DNA of 64,000 bases from Fictibacillus arsenicus (GCF_001999465.1 NZ_MQMF01000005.1:1-64000), one strand, 5' to 3'; shown: positions 8,760-17,914, counted from the first letter of the stretch. The notes: generated by a model not told the origin, from the sequence alone. A program made the numbers and translations.

Positions 8760-10811
8760 TTATTTGCGCACCTTATCATCTAAGCCGTATTTTTCAAGTT
8801 TATAATAAAAATTACGCAATGAGATTCCTAGAGCTTTTGCGGTTTTCGTTTTATTGCCTTTATATCTGTTTATAGCATCTGTTAAAATGGTCATTTCAAA
8901 CTTATCCATCTGTTCTGCTAAAGTGATTTCTTCCGTTGATTCGTTAAAAGACCCGTCCGAGTCTGAATTTGGCTTGTTATGATTAGTCTGCTGAAGCAGC
9001 GAAATATGTTCCCGGTTAATAATTGAATCTGTATGACTCATGTGAATGATCGCCCGGCCCAAAACATTTTCAAGTTCTCTAACATTTCCCGGCCAATGAT
9101 ATTGAAGCAGGAAATCTTCCGCGTCACTGCTTATAGTGTCAATATTTCGTCCGTAATCCTGATTCAGTTTTTGTAAAAGATGATTTGCCAGCATTAAAAT
9201 ATCGCTATTCCTTGCTCGAAGTGGCGGAATATAAATCGGCATCCGGTTTAAACGGTAATACAGATCCTGTCTGAAAGTGCCATCAGCTATCATCTTTTCA
9301 AGGTTTACGTTCGTTGCCGCAATAACTCTGACGTTTATGGGAATCGCTTTTGTGCCTCCAACTCGTCTAATTTCATTTTCTTGTAATACACGCAGCAGTT
9401 TAGCTTGAGTATTCTGTGAAAGCTCTCCCACTTCATCTAAAAAGATACTTCCTCCGTTAGCTTCTTCAAAGAGACCTCTTTTACCGCCTCTTAAAGCGCC
9501 TGAAAATGCTCCTTCTACATAGCCGAAAAGCTCACTTTCTAAGAGAGATTCTGAGAGTGCTGCACAATTGACCCTTATAAATTTATTGAACTTCCTGTCA
9601 CTCGCGTTATGGATCGCATGAGCAAAAAGTTCTTTTCCAGTACCTGATTCGCCGCGCAGCAGGACAGTTGCAGGTGTTGAAGCTGCTAGCTTTGCTTGAT
9701 CAACCGCAAACTTCATCTCATCTGATTCACCTATTATGTCTTCAAAAGAATATTTAGCTTCAAGTGTACGGATAATCTGCCTTGCCCTATTCAATTCCTC
9801 AGTTAAGCCTTTTATCTCAGAAACGTCATGAATCACACCAACGCTGCCTTTTAATAATCCATCAACAATAATTGGCGCGACATTAACGATTACATCTTTT
9901 CTTTTAGGACCAACCCTAAGTCTGGCTCCCCTCACTGGTTTCCTCGTCCTTAAAACTTGCATATGAATACTTTCACCTTCAGAAATATCTGTTGTTGCTG
10001 GCTTTCCAATCACCTGCTCTGCTGTGTAGCCAGTAAGTTTTGTGTAAGCAGGATTTATCATAATCCCTTTTCCTTCTTCATCCACAACAGATATAGCTTC
10101 CTCTGATGAATTGATAATTGAACTAAGCATAATTTGAATACTTTTTAAATTTGTAACTTCTTCTGCAAGGTCTACGATTTCAGTTATATCTTTAAAAACA
10201 GCAAATGCACCATGTTTCCTTCCAGACTGATCTAAGATCGGCGTTCTTGTGGTATAAATTTTTGTACCGTTAGCAAGAATCTGTTCTTGGTTTACTTCCT
10301 CAATTCCTGAATCCAAGACTCTTGGAAGCTGGCTGTTTGGCATGACTTCCAGAATAGATCTGCCTATTGCTTCAACAGCAGATAGCCCCGTCATTCTTTC
10401 GGCACTTTTATTAAAAATAGTGATGTTTAGTCTTTGATCAATAACGATCATACCGTCATGAGTATTATCTAAAATCGTTCTGAATTGCTGAAGATTTGCT
10501 TCAGCATCCTTAGATTGTTTAAGTTGATTTGCTATCTTATAAAATTGAGAATCTGAAATAATGTCTGATTCATGATAAACATCTTCCTGCAGCTGATGGG
10601 CTATTTTTTTATTTGAAGGTGAATAGACTACATAATTCGCCTCAAGCTTAGGTGGAGATGAATATGAGAAAACAGCCACATCATCATCCGTTTTTTCTGC
10701 ACCTATTTCAGAAACAAAAACCCCTATAAGTTCAAAAAAGCTTAAAGACTTTATTAAACGAAGAATCTTCTTTGTTTCTTCAGGAGCGGTCATTAACAAT
10801 ACAGTTTGCAA
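8760..10811 (-). CDS. bkdR: Sigma-54-dependent activator BkdR
   Basis: A 683-residue enhancer-binding protein that activates the bkd operon with SigL. After an N-terminal region come two PAS-like segments (about residues 100-330), a sigma-54 AAA+ domain with Walker A GESGTGKE, and a C-terminal Fis-type helix-turn-helix ([20 protein letters not shown]). The sigma-54 contact loop reads GAFSGA instead of the usual GAFTGA. I start at a TTG at 10811 (a second TTG is one codon upstream) because GGAGGGG lies just before it; the longer ATG frame has no ribosome site and B. subtilis BkdR is about this size. The PAS domains presumably sense a metabolite. Confidence 0.9.
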   Translation of the reverse strand: MQTVLLMTAPEETKKILRLIKSLSFFELIGVFVSEIGAEKTDDDVAVFSYSSPPKLEANYVVYSPSNKKIAHQLQEDVYHESDIISDSQFYKIANQLKQSKDAEANLQQFRTILDNTHDGMIVIDQRLNITIFNKSAERMTGLSAVEAIGRSILEVMPNSQLPRVLDSGIEEVNQEQILANGTKIYTTRTPILDQSGRKHGAFAVFKDITEIVDLAEEVTNLKSIQIMLSSIINSSEEAISVVDEEGKGIMINPAYTKLTGYTAEQVIGKPATTDISEGESIHMQVLRTRKPVRGARLRVGPKRKDVIVNVAPIIVDGLLKGSVGVIHDVSEIKGLTEELNRARQIIRTLEAKYSFEDIIGESDEMKFAVDQAKLAASTPATVLLRGESGTGKELFAHAIHNASDRKFNKFIRVNCAALSESLLESELFGYVEGAFSGALRGGKRGLFEEANGGSIFLDEVGELSQNTQAKLLRVLQENEIRRVGGTKAIPINVRVIAATNVNLEKMIADGTFRQDLYYRLNRMPIYIPPLRARNSDILMLANHLLQKLNQDYGRNIDTISSDAEDFLLQYHWPGNVRELENVLGRAIIHMSHTDSIINREHISLLQQTNHNKPNSDSDGSFNESTEEITLAEQMDKFEMTILTDAINRYKGNKTKTAKALGISLRNFYYKLEKYGLDDKVRK

Positions 10812-10906
10812 CAATACCCCTCCAAATTCTATGTAAAGTGGATGTGCAATATTTTTCACACATTTATCATACCGTAGCATGAAAGGGTTTGCAAACTGTA
10901 ATTTCA

Positions 10907-10935
10907 TCGACAATAAAATAAACTTTATGTACAAT
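10907..10935 (+). promoter_or_regulatory. Sigma-A promoter of yqzF
   Basis: -35 TCGACA (10907-10912), 17-base spacer, -10 TACAAT (10930-10935), followed by GAGGAGTG and the yqzF ATG at 10959. Confidence 0.65.
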
Positions 10936-10958
10936 ACATGTAGAGGAGTGAAACAATC

Positions 10959-11195
10959 ATGAGCAGGTATGCAGCATTAGTAATCGTTTTGATTCCTGGT
11001 ATCATGGCCGTAATGGGCATTAAATGGATGAGAGATACGTTATTCGGAGTATTGCAATTTCCTTTCCCCGTTTTATGGCTTCAGTTTATCGCAGGATTTA
11101 TCAGTTTTTCGGCTGGATTGGCCTTTGTTGGGGGATTTATATTTTACCGTGATCGAAAAAGAAATAAAGTACAATTAAAGTTTAAGAAAAAATAA
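10959..11195 (+). CDS. yqzF: DUF2627 family small membrane protein
   Basis: A 78-residue protein of the YqzF/DUF2627 family, function unknown. Two hydrophobic helices (about residues 5-20 and 35-62) are followed by a basic tail rich in Lys and Arg, which by the positive-inside rule should be cytoplasmic. GAGGAGTGAAAC lies before the ATG. It is monocistronic, divergent from bkdR, with its own promoter and terminator, and this position is the same as in B. subtilis. Confidence 0.85.
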   Translation: MSRYAALVIVLIPGIMAVMGIKWMRDTLFGVLQFPFPVLWLQFIAGFISFSAGLAFVGGFIFYRDRKRNKVQLKFKKK

Positions 11196-11227
11196 CCAGA
11201 CCACTTAGAGAAGTTGGCTGGTTATTT
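11190..11227 (+). terminator. Terminator of yqzF
   Basis: Stem AAATAACCAG (11190-11199) with CTGGTTATTT (11218-11227), loop of 18 bases, followed by a T-rich stretch. It overlaps the stop codon region. Confidence 0.75.
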
Positions 11228-11299
11228 TAAATTGAGCGTAATATTATGTATGTTAATCGCACATACACATAAAGATTTCTGAGCGAGCGTGTAAAATTA

Positions 11300-11388
11300 A
11301 AGGCTGTTTTCGCATACTTTGTTGCTTTTGAAAGCGGTTGATTTCCGCTCCAGGATGCTCGCTTTCCACGGGGCGTGCGGTGAGCAGA
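11300..11388 (+). repeat. Truncated copy of the MITE-like intergenic repeat (copy 1 of 6)
   Basis: Contains the right-end sequence GGCTGTTTTCGCA, the GTTGATTTCCGCTCCAGG core and the GCTCGCTTTCCACGGGGCG / TGCGGTGAGC segment seen in the other copies, then stops abruptly where the others continue with CTCCTGCC. It is in the opposite orientation to copies 2, 3, 5 and 6. Confidence 0.75.
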
Positions 11389-11420
11389 GCCAAATTTATA
11401 GAACAAGTACTGTAAAACGG

Positions 11421-11449
11421 AAAAAGAACTAACTCAAACGAGTTAGCTC
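11421..11449 (-). terminator. Orphan terminator, probably the original spo0A terminator
   Basis: Stem GAACTAACTC (11426-11435) with GAGTTAGCTC (11440-11449). On the minus strand it is followed by TTTTT. It sits just past the duplicated spo0A 3' end at 11471-11518, so it is probably the terminator that served spo0A before the insertion moved it away. Confidence 0.65.
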
Positions 11450-11470
11450 TTTCTATATTATCCAGCTTTG

Positions 11471-11518
11471 TGTTCAATTCTCAGTTTATCAGCGACCATC
11501 GCAATGAACTCACTGTTC
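11471..11518 (-). repeat. Distal attachment-site copy (displaced spo0A 3' end)
   Basis: Matches 12387-12434 at 46 of 48 positions with a 32-base identical core. Translated on the minus strand it still reads [17 protein letters not shown] followed by Ala-Gly-stop, the ancestral Spo0A C terminus. Confidence 0.85.
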
Positions 11519-11657
11519 TGAACGCTATAACCTCCGCTAAACTTACGTTAAACAACTTAACGCTAAGCTAACCGAATTTCCCTCCTTCCAATAAACATTA
11601 TAGAAATTAGTCCGAACCTTTACCAAAAATTCTTCGTAAAAGGAGACGTGCAATATC

Positions 11658-11985
11658 ATGCAAAAATACGGATTTATGAAACGAAAAGCTAGCCACAAAC
11701 TAACGCTAAACCTTAACGAATGCATCGCGTTGTTTACCGCCGCTAAACGGTTGCAGAAACGTAGTGAGAGGATCTTAAACGTATCGAGCGTTTAACAGAT
11801 GGCTTAAAGAGAGAAGCTACGATTATGTAGACGGTAGTATTGCTCGTGAATATATCGAATATATCTCGTTCGAAAAATGCCGGTGGGACGATCACCCTAC
11901 GAGTCCGGACGGTGAACGCGGATTATCTCCGCGCGCGGTAAATAATACGCTCATAGAATACTGCATAAAGGTATCTGAAAGGTGA
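11658..11985 (+). pseudogene. Decayed tyrosine integrase, N-terminal part only
   Basis: Two reading frames join into the N-terminal core-binding (SAM-like) domain of a phage-type tyrosine recombinase. The first runs 45 codons from ATG 11658 (RBS AAAAGGAGACG) through LNLNECIALFTAAKRLQKRS. A single missing A near 11777 shifts the frame, and the second frame continues as TYRAFNRWLKERSYDYVDG and on to LSPRAVNN. It then ends at TGA 11985, and no catalytic domain (the R-H-R-Y residues) follows. The gene is both frameshifted and truncated and cannot make a recombinase. Assignment rests on the domain pattern and on its place beside the duplicated attachment sequence. Confidence 0.75.
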
Positions 11986-12170
11986 GGTTACTGAGGGTCG
12001 CGTCGGCTGGTTGCGTGCAGTTGGTGATATGACATATTAGCACCGGAATAAATCGCATATGTTAAACGATGTTAATGCGTTATATATCGTTCCATATTCC
12101 CTCCGTCTTCTTACGTTGTCTTTCGTATGCTGCTTTCATTTAATTTCGAAATCGTAATATTAGTTTACGC

Positions 12171-12198
12171 AAAAAGACCGCCAATACCCTGGCGGTCT
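12171..12198 (-). terminator. Element-borne terminator now downstream of spo0A
   Basis: Stem AGACCGCCA (12175-12183) with TGGCGGTCT (12190-12198), 6-base loop. Read on the minus strand it is followed by TTTTT, so it should end the spo0A transcript inside the element remnant. Confidence 0.8.
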
Positions 12199-12370
12199 CT
12201 TAACGAAATATATTCGATTATTTTCGGTATTTAGATACTAATGGTTGTAAACTTCGGACAACTTTATCGGTATTATGGATGGTTAACTTATCGGAATGAT
12301 TTACGGAGGTTCCGATAAACTTTCGGGCAAACTTCCGTATAAGCTAACGTCAAACTAGCGTGGTTATGCG

Positions 12371-13171
12371 TTATGCCATCGCCTTATGTTCGATTCTCAG
12401 TTTATCAGCGACCATCGCAATGAATTCACTGTTCGTCGGTTTCGCTTTAGACATGGATACTGTGTAGCCGAATAGAGAAGAGATGCTGTCGATGTTGCCT
12501 CGGCTCCAAGCTACTTCGATCGCATGGCGGATCGCGCGTTCAACACGGCTTGACGTGGTGTTAAACTTTTTAGCGATATCAGGATACAATACTTTTGTAA
12601 TTGATCCTAATAATTCGATATCGTTGTATACCATTGAGATAGCTTCTCTTAAGTACATATAACCTTTTATATGAGCAGGAACTCCGATTTCATGGATGAT
12701 GCTTGTTATACTTGCGTCTAGATTACGCGGTTTATTTATTGATTGGAAACTGCTTCGATTATTTCCGGATGCACGCTGAACTGTTGTTTTCTCTGATCCG
12801 CAAATCTGGCGGATCTGACTAGCTAAATTATCCATATCAAATGGTTTTAAAATAAAATAAGAAGCTCCAAGATCAACAGCTTTTTTCGTTACATCTTCTT
12901 GTCCAAAAGCAGTTAGCATTATTACATTAGGCTGAGGCAGATCATCACTTGATCTGATTTTTTCTAAAACAGCTAATCCGTCTAAATGCGGCATGATAAT
13001 ATCGAGTACGAGTACATCAGGATTTTTATTTTCTAAAACGGAAAGACATTCTTGACCGTTATAAGCTACCCCAATTACTTCCATGTCATCTTGACTTGAA
13101 AGATATTCCCTCAAAAGACTAATTAATTCACGATTATCATCAGCTAGACACACTTTAACTTTTTGCACCAT
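12371..13171 (-). CDS. spo0A: Sporulation master regulator Spo0A
   Basis: A 266-residue response regulator, the phosphorelay output that starts sporulation. The receiver domain has the acidic pair Asp11/Asp12, the phosphorylated Asp57 (VLVLDIIMP) and the conserved Lys in ILKPFD; the C-terminal domain has the [19 protein letters not shown] recognition region that binds 0A boxes. GGGGAGGAATTA precedes the ATG at 13171. The last residues are EHKAMA; a duplicated 3' end 0.9 kb downstream encodes EHKAG, so an insertion replaced the native tail. It follows spoIVB as in other Bacilli. Confidence 0.96.
   Translation of the reverse strand: MVQKVKVCLADDNRELISLLREYLSSQDDMEVIGVAYNGQECLSVLENKNPDVLVLDIIMPHLDGLAVLEKIRSSDDLPQPNVIMLTAFGQEDVTKKAVDLGASYFILKPFDMDNLASQIRQICGSEKTTVQRASGNNRSSFQSINKPRNLDASITSIIHEIGVPAHIKGYMYLREAISMVYNDIELLGSITKVLYPDIAKKFNTTSSRVERAIRHAIEVAWSRGNIDSISSLFGYTVSMSKAKPTNSEFIAMVADKLRIEHKAMA
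12387..12434 (-). repeat. Proximal attachment-site copy inside spo0A
   Basis: Partner of 11471-11518. It encodes the last Spo0A residues before the element-derived Ala-Met-Ala ending. Confidence 0.85.
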
Positions 13172-13317
13172 TAATTCCTCCCCATCCAACAATTTCTTGT
13201 TTTTCCCAATGTAAGATTTCAACAATAAAACTTAAATCCCTTTATTTTGTTTTAAATTTTTTAAAATTATTTTATTTTTGTTGTAGAAAAAGCTGTTTTC
13301 TTCAATTTACTTCGAAT

Positions 13318-13324
13318 TTCGACA
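13318..13324 (-). promoter_or_regulatory. 0A box upstream of spo0A
   Basis: TTCGACA on the plus strand, i.e. TGTCGAA on the minus strand, the core Spo0A~P recognition sequence, about 150 bases upstream of the spo0A start. Suggests autoregulation. Confidence 0.6.
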
Positions 13325-13350
13325 GTTATTAGTATGTAGACACATAATTT

Positions 13351-13357
13351 TGTCGAA
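13351..13357 (+). promoter_or_regulatory. Second 0A box upstream of spo0A
   Basis: TGTCGAA, in opposite orientation to the box at 13318-13324 and just downstream of the -10 of the vegetative promoter. Binding here would be expected to repress that promoter. Confidence 0.6.
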
Positions 13358-13374
13358 TTTTCTTTACAACTTCC

Positions 13375-13403
13375 ATTATACAAAATTTTGTTAAAGATGT
13401 CTA
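13375..13403 (-). promoter_or_regulatory. Vegetative sigma-A promoter of spo0A
   Basis: Minus strand: -35 TAGACA (13403-13398), 17-base spacer, perfect -10 TATAAT (13380-13375), followed within 30 bases by an 0A box. A sigma-H promoter closer to the gene is expected from B. subtilis, but I could not identify it convincingly. Confidence 0.75.
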
Positions 13404-13477
13404 AACAATAAAGAAAACCTTTTCATTAGATATTATAATCAGGCTATAAAAGCTTCTTTTCTGAAAGTTGTTGGCTA

Positions 13478-13905
13478 ATAAGAGATTTTCAAAAGTTCTT
13501 CTTTGAATAGTTAATTGGAGCAGAAGGGCGAGACTCCTTCAGGACGAGCGGACAGGTGAGACCACTCATTGATCGCAGTACGGAGGGGGCTTAAAACCGA
13601 GCAACTGCAGAGAGAAGTAACCACTTTCAAAAGATTGTTGTTTTTGTCTTCGTAGAAAAAGTTGATTGAAGTGCAAGGTGCGTGCCAACTACATGAATAC
13701 TCTTCTCGCAAGGCATGCGACGAGGAAAAACGCGCGTCAGGATTTGCTTGTAGACGCAGGAGCATATTACTTCCTTGAAGGTGAGACTCCTCAAGGCGCA
13801 AAGCGCCAGGAGGCTCACCGCACGCCCCACGGAAAGCGAGCGACCTAGAACGGAAATCAACTATTTTTTCAAAAATCAACCACTTCTAATAGCAACAAAT
13901 TTTAA
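13478..13905 (-). repeat. MITE-like intergenic repeat, double copy (copy 2 of 6)
   Basis: A degraded partial unit (about 13478-13623) is followed by a fuller one (about 13624-13905). The second has the GGTGCGTGCC, AGGCATGCGAC, CTCACCGCACGCCCCACGG and CGGAAATCAAC landmarks. It fills the space between the spo0A control region and the spoIVB terminator. The open frames inside it are spurious. Confidence 0.75.
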
Positions 13906-13939
13906 AAAAAACAGGCAACTGCATCAGCTCGCCTGTTTT
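13904..13939 (-). terminator. Terminator of spoIVB
   Basis: Stem AAAACAGGC (13908-13916) with GCCTGTTTT (13931-13939), followed on the minus strand by a run of eight T. The stem overlaps the spoIVB stop codon. Confidence 0.85.
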
Positions 13940-15210
13940 CTTTCTTCGTATATATTTATACCAGCTTCATCAAGCATCCACTCAATATGAACACCATATC
14001 CTGAAGTCGGGTCATTTACAAATACATGTGTTACTGCACCAATAATTCTTCCGTTTTGAATGATTGGACTTCCGCTCATACCTTGAACGATTCCACCGGT
14101 AATTTTTAAAAGTTCAGGATCAGTTATTTTAATTACCATACCTTTTGTTGCTGGAAACTTTTGCGGAACAGAACTGATTACATCTACATCAAATTCCCTT
14201 ACCTTTGAACCGTTAACAACGGTAAGGATTTTTGCAGGACCTTCTTTTACTTGATCTGACAATGCAATTGGCAGAGGCTTGTTCCAGCTGCCGTTAGAAA
14301 TCTTATCGTTTAACCTTCCAAATATTCCAAAAGGGCTGTTTTTTGAAATATCACCTAAAACTCGTTGATCGTTTGAGAAACGTGCTAATTTTTCTCCAGG
14401 ATGTCCATTCGAACCTTTTTCAATCGACGTTACTGTCGAACCTAAGATCTCGCCATTGTTTACTTTGATCGGCTTTTTGGTATCCATGTCTGAGATAACA
14501 TGTCCTAAAGCTCCGTATTTAAATGATGCTGGGTCATAAAAAGTAAGGGTACCGACTCCAGCAGCAGAATCTCTAATGTACAATCCAATTCGATATGACT
14601 GATCATTTTTATCCTGAAGGGGTTTAAGCGTTTTGTGCAGGAATTTGCCGTCTCTGATAATTGTTACATCAAGAGGTTTTTGAGATTCCCCAGATTCTCT
14701 GACAAAAGGGCTGACATCGCCCATCTTTTTAATATCTTTTCCATTGATTTTGGTAATAATATCTCCTACCTGGATATCGGCAATTTCCCCTGGAGACTGC
14801 TTACCTGTACTTGTATTCACAAGATGATGACCAACAATAAGGACTCCGAGTGTATTTAGTTTTACGCCTATAGATTGTCCGCCGGGTACAACCTTTAAAT
14901 CGGAAAGTACTTTTACATCCATCTTTTTAATGGGAAAACTTCCTGCTTCGAGAGTTGCCATATGATCACCATTTGTTTTGGCTTGTATCGAAACGATCTT
15001 TTCACTTTCCATTGCTGTTGTATAAATTTCATTCTCTTCCTGTTGAATCGATGTACCAGCAGGAAGTGACTGAATAGAATTTTGTCCTTCAAAAATCGTC
15101 ACAGATTCAGGCAGTTTCACATAATCACGCACTGGAGACAAAAAACCGATTCCCACTAAACTTCCAAGGAGAATAACGCCGATCATTCGCCGAAGTAAAT
15201 CCTTAAACAT
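13924..15210 (-). CDS. spoIVB: SpoIVB serine peptidase
   Basis: A 428-residue sporulation signalling protease. In the known pathway it is made in the forespore, secreted into the intermembrane space, cleaves SpoIVFA and so lets pro-sigma-K be processed. An N-terminal membrane anchor ([13 protein letters not shown]) is followed by a PDZ domain (about residues 125-205, [16 protein letters not shown]) and the SpoIVB peptidase domain with His in [11 protein letters not shown] and the nucleophilic Ser in GMSGSPII. The length matches the family. It lies between recN and spo0A. Confidence 0.95.
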   Translation of the reverse strand: MFKDLLRRMIGVILLGSLVGIGFLSPVRDYVKLPESVTIFEGQNSIQSLPAGTSIQQEENEIYTTAMESEKIVSIQAKTNGDHMATLEAGSFPIKKMDVKVLSDLKVVPGGQSIGVKLNTLGVLIVGHHLVNTSTGKQSPGEIADIQVGDIITKINGKDIKKMGDVSPFVRESGESQKPLDVTIIRDGKFLHKTLKPLQDKNDQSYRIGLYIRDSAAGVGTLTFYDPASFKYGALGHVISDMDTKKPIKVNNGEILGSTVTSIEKGSNGHPGEKLARFSNDQRVLGDISKNSPFGIFGRLNDKISNGSWNKPLPIALSDQVKEGPAKILTVVNGSKVREFDVDVISSVPQKFPATKGMVIKITDPELLKITGGIVQGMSGSPIIQNGRIIGAVTHVFVNDPTSGYGVHIEWMLDEAGINIYEERKQAS

Positions 15211-15301
15211 CTTTCACTCTCCTCGCTCCAAGCTCACACCCTCACCATGGCTGTACCTTTAATTTAGCCTACGGACCTTAAGATTATAACCGGCAAAAAA
15301 G

Positions 15302-15332
15302 AAAAAGCTATTCCTTAAATGGATAGCTTTTT
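15302..15332 (-). terminator. Terminator of recN
   Basis: AAAAAGCTATTCC (15302-15314) pairs with GGATAGCTTTTT (15321-15332), with one bulged base, 15 bases past the recN stop. Symmetric A/T runs could allow function on both strands. Confidence 0.75.
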
Positions 15333-15346
15333 CATGCATAAATGTT

Positions 15347-17044
15347 TTAAGATGATTTTTTTATGGTCTCTGCTAGCTGTAGCAATTCCTGTGCGTGCTG
15401 TTTAGTCAAATCAGTAATTTCCACACCAGAAATCATCCTGCCGATTTCATGAACTTTTTCATCAGTCTTTAAAGAAAGCACTTTTGTCACAGTTCTGCCT
15501 TGGAGAGTTGATTTTGAAATATGGAGATGTGTATCAGCCATAGCAGCAACTTGAGGAAGATGGCTTATGCATAGCACTTGTGAACCGACTGACACACGGT
15601 AGATCTTCTCTGCAATAGCCTGAGCAACTCGTCCCGATACTCCTGTGTCCACTTCATCAAAGATAATAGCAGTAATTCCTTGATTTTCAGAAAAAATGGT
15701 TTTCAAAGCCAGAATTACCCTGGATAGTTCTCCGCCAGAAGCAACTTTTGATAAAGGCTTCAAAGGCTCACCTTGATTGGGAGAAATAAAGAATTCTACA
15801 GAATCCATACCTGTCTTCAAGAACTGATTATCTTCCGTTCTATCCATCACAACCTCAAATTCTGTTTTTTCCATGTAAAGCTCTTTAAGCTGCTGCTGAA
15901 TGGCTTTCTTTAAAGTTTTCGCTGTTTCTGATCGCCTTTTTGTTAGCTTTTTACCTGAAGTCTCTAATTTCGAAATGATTTTTGACTGCTTAATTTTAAG
16001 TTCTTCTATATGGTTATCTTTGTTTTGAATAAGTTCAAGTTCCTTTTTGACCTTTTCTCCATAACTTAAGATTTCCTTTACAGAAGTACCGTATTTGCGT
16101 TTCAGTTTACTTATTTCGTCAAGACGCATTTCGATGCTATTTAATCTTTCCGGATTATATTCCAATGAATCAAACATATCGCGAATTTTGTACGTCAGTT
16201 CTTCAAGCACGTAGAAACTGCTTCCAAATTGCTCTTCGTCCGCCTTTAGTGATTCATCCAGTGCTGCTACCTGTGAAAAATCAGCCATGGCACTTGAAAT
16301 AAGTTCAAGACCTTTACCTTCTCCATAAAGACTGTGATATGCGTCCTGGAGGTGTCCATGAATTTTTTCAAAGTTGCCGAGCATTCTTTTTTCTTCTTCA
16401 AGCTTAATATCTTCATCCTCGAGCAAATTTGCTCCAGTAATTTCATCGTATTGATACTCTAATAAATCAATTCGCTGAGCGATCTCTTGTTCATTTCTTG
16501 ATAGTTCAGAAAGCTGTTTGCTTATATCTTTATATTCTTTAAATGCTTCTTCGTAAGTAAAGAGCTCTTTCTTAAAATCTTTGTCACCGAAACTGTCTAA
16601 TAAGAATAGATGTTTATCGGGCTGCATTAAATATTGAGTTTCATGTTGGCCGTGAATATCAACTAAGGCTTGTCCAATTTCTTTTAATACAGAAAGTGTG
16701 ACCAGCTTTCCGTTTACTCGGCAGATGCTTTTTCCACTTTCAGTTATATCACGTTTGAGTACAACCATTTCATCCGTTATGGTTATCCCGACTTCCTCAC
16801 ATTTCTCGTAAACACGATGGTCCTCAAGAATGTAGAATAATCCTTCGATTTCTGCTTTTTGTGTTCCATAACGAACGAACTCAGTTGAGCCGCGCCCTCC
16901 TATTAAGAGGCCTATTGCATCAATAATGATCGATTTTCCTGCACCAGTTTCCCCCGTTAGAACAGTTAGCCCTTTTTTAAAAGAAACGCTTAAAGAATCG
17001 ATAATAGCAAAATTACGAATATTTAATTCTGCTAACAAGTACAT
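15347..17044 (-). CDS. recN: DNA repair protein RecN
   Basis: A 565-residue SMC-like ATPase recruited early to double-strand breaks. Walker A is GETGAGKS near residue 35. A long coiled-coil middle, rich in Glu and Lys, separates it from the C-terminal ABC signature (LSKVASGGELSRVILA) and Walker B (AIIFDEVDTGVSG). The open frame begins with a GTG one codon upstream; ATG 17044 after AAGGTG, or the TTG two codons further in, fits the family start (LAELNIRNFAII) better. It lies 18 bases after argR, so the two are probably cotranscribed. Confidence 0.95.
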   Translation of the reverse strand: MYLLAELNIRNFAIIDSLSVSFKKGLTVLTGETGAGKSIIIDAIGLLIGGRGSTEFVRYGTQKAEIEGLFYILEDHRVYEKCEEVGITITDEMVVLKRDITESGKSICRVNGKLVTLSVLKEIGQALVDIHGQHETQYLMQPDKHLFLLDSFGDKDFKKELFTYEEAFKEYKDISKQLSELSRNEQEIAQRIDLLEYQYDEITGANLLEDEDIKLEEEKRMLGNFEKIHGHLQDAYHSLYGEGKGLELISSAMADFSQVAALDESLKADEEQFGSSFYVLEELTYKIRDMFDSLEYNPERLNSIEMRLDEISKLKRKYGTSVKEILSYGEKVKKELELIQNKDNHIEELKIKQSKIISKLETSGKKLTKRRSETAKTLKKAIQQQLKELYMEKTEFEVVMDRTEDNQFLKTGMDSVEFFISPNQGEPLKPLSKVASGGELSRVILALKTIFSENQGITAIIFDEVDTGVSGRVAQAIAEKIYRVSVGSQVLCISHLPQVAAMADTHLHISKSTLQGRTVTKVLSLKTDEKVHEIGRMISGVEITDLTKQHAQELLQLAETIKKSS

Positions 17045-17062
17045 CACACCTTATTAAAAGAT

Positions 17063-17512
17063 TTACAGCATATCTAAAAAGCGCTGCGAAATATCTGAAC
17101 TTACATCTTTTGAACGGCAAATGATTAAAATGGTATCATCACCGCAAATCGTTCCCATAAGATCTTCCCAATCCAACCTATCGATCAATGCACCTATTGC
17201 ATTTGCATTACCTGGAAGGGTCTTCATAATAATCAAATGATCGGCATGATCTATGCTTATGAAGCTGTCTGTCAGGGTTCTCCGAAGCTTTTGAAGAGGG
17301 TTGAACCTCTGATCAGCCGGAAGACTATATTTATAACGTCCGTCATTCATGGGAACTTTTACAAGGTGAAGTTCTTTAATATCACGCGAAACCGTCGCTT
17401 GCGTAACATTAAAGTTTGCTTTCTTTAATAGTTCAACAAGATCATCTTGGGTTTCAATATCATGATTGCTGATCATCTCTCGAATTTTAATATGTCGCTG
17501 TCCTTTATTCAC
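17063..17512 (-). CDS. argR: Arginine repressor ArgR/AhrC
   Basis: A 149-residue hexameric regulator that uses arginine as corepressor to shut off its biosynthesis and turn on its catabolism. A winged-helix domain with [15 protein letters not shown] is followed by a C-terminal oligomerisation domain with the arginine-binding [14 protein letters not shown]. The start is the GTG at 17512 behind GAGGTGG; this gives exactly the family's usual 149 residues. A GTG four codons upstream lies within the ribosome site. Confidence 0.95.
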   Translation of the reverse strand: MNKGQRHIKIREMISNHDIETQDDLVELLKKANFNVTQATVSRDIKELHLVKVPMNDGRYKYSLPADQRFNPLQKLRRTLTDSFISIDHADHLIIMKTLPGNANAIGALIDRLDWEDLMGTICGDDTILIICRSKDVSSDISQRFLDML

Positions 17513-17609
17513 TAGTAAATCCACCTCAATTTTTACACTGTCACATTCTGCCTTTATCTTATACTATTGTGCATAGGATGTAAATTTTTCATTAATGGAA
17601 TAAAAAGAA

Positions 17610-17914
17610 AAGACTCTTTTCTAAAAGATTGTTGCTTTTAAGTAGTTTTTTTTTCCTTCACTGACAAGTTGATTGGAGTGGAAGGTGCGTGCCTACCACA
17701 TGAGAAGCTTCTAGCTAGGCATGCGACAGGAAGCTAAAATCTGTAGCATTTACTTGTAGACGCAGGAGCAAGGGTACTTCCATGAGGCGGTCAGGTGAGA
17801 CCACTCAATGGCGCAAAGCGGCGAAGGGGGCTCACCGCACGCCCCGCGGAAAGCGAAGCAACCTGGAACGGAAATCTACTACTTTCAAGAGCAACAAAGT
17901 TTGCGAAAACAGCC
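17610..17914 (-). repeat. MITE-like intergenic repeat (copy 3 of 6)
   Basis: About 305 bp between argR and tlyA. Ends are an imperfect inverted repeat (AGACTCTTTTCTAAAAGATT at the left, AACAAAGTTTGCGAAAACAG then CC at the right). The middle has GGTGCGTGCCTACCACATGA, GAAGCTTCTAGCTAGGCATG and CTCACCGCACGCCCCGCGG. It belongs to the same middle type as the second half of copy 2 and copy 4. Confidence 0.8.

Larger units (their letters stand above)
11471..12434. mobile_element. Remnant of an integrative element at the 3' end of spo0A
   Basis: About 0.9 kb bounded by a 48-bp direct duplication of the last codons of spo0A (46 of 48 identical). Inside are a decayed tyrosine-recombinase gene, a terminator and no other intact gene. 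The sequence is rich in CG dinucleotides and in CTAACG/CGTTAA motifs unlike its flanks. The simplest reading is a prophage or genomic island that integrated in spo0A, rebuilt its 3' end, and then lost almost all cargo by deletion. No transposase or terminal inverted repeats are visible. Confidence 0.8.

Noticed and set aside
11543-11725. Minus-strand 60-codon open frame inside the spo0A element remnant
   Set aside because: Runs antisense to the integrase fragment, no ribosome site, no similarity that I can see.
13200-13260. Sigma-H promoter for spo0A (AAAGGGATTT ... TTGAAATCT on the minus strand)
   Set aside because: The -10 part fits GAAT poorly, so I do not annotate it, although such a promoter is expected.
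13511-13879. Overlapping open frames of 60-122 codons on both strands
   Set aside because: They lie wholly inside the intergenic repeat copy 2, have no ribosome sites and no recognisable product.
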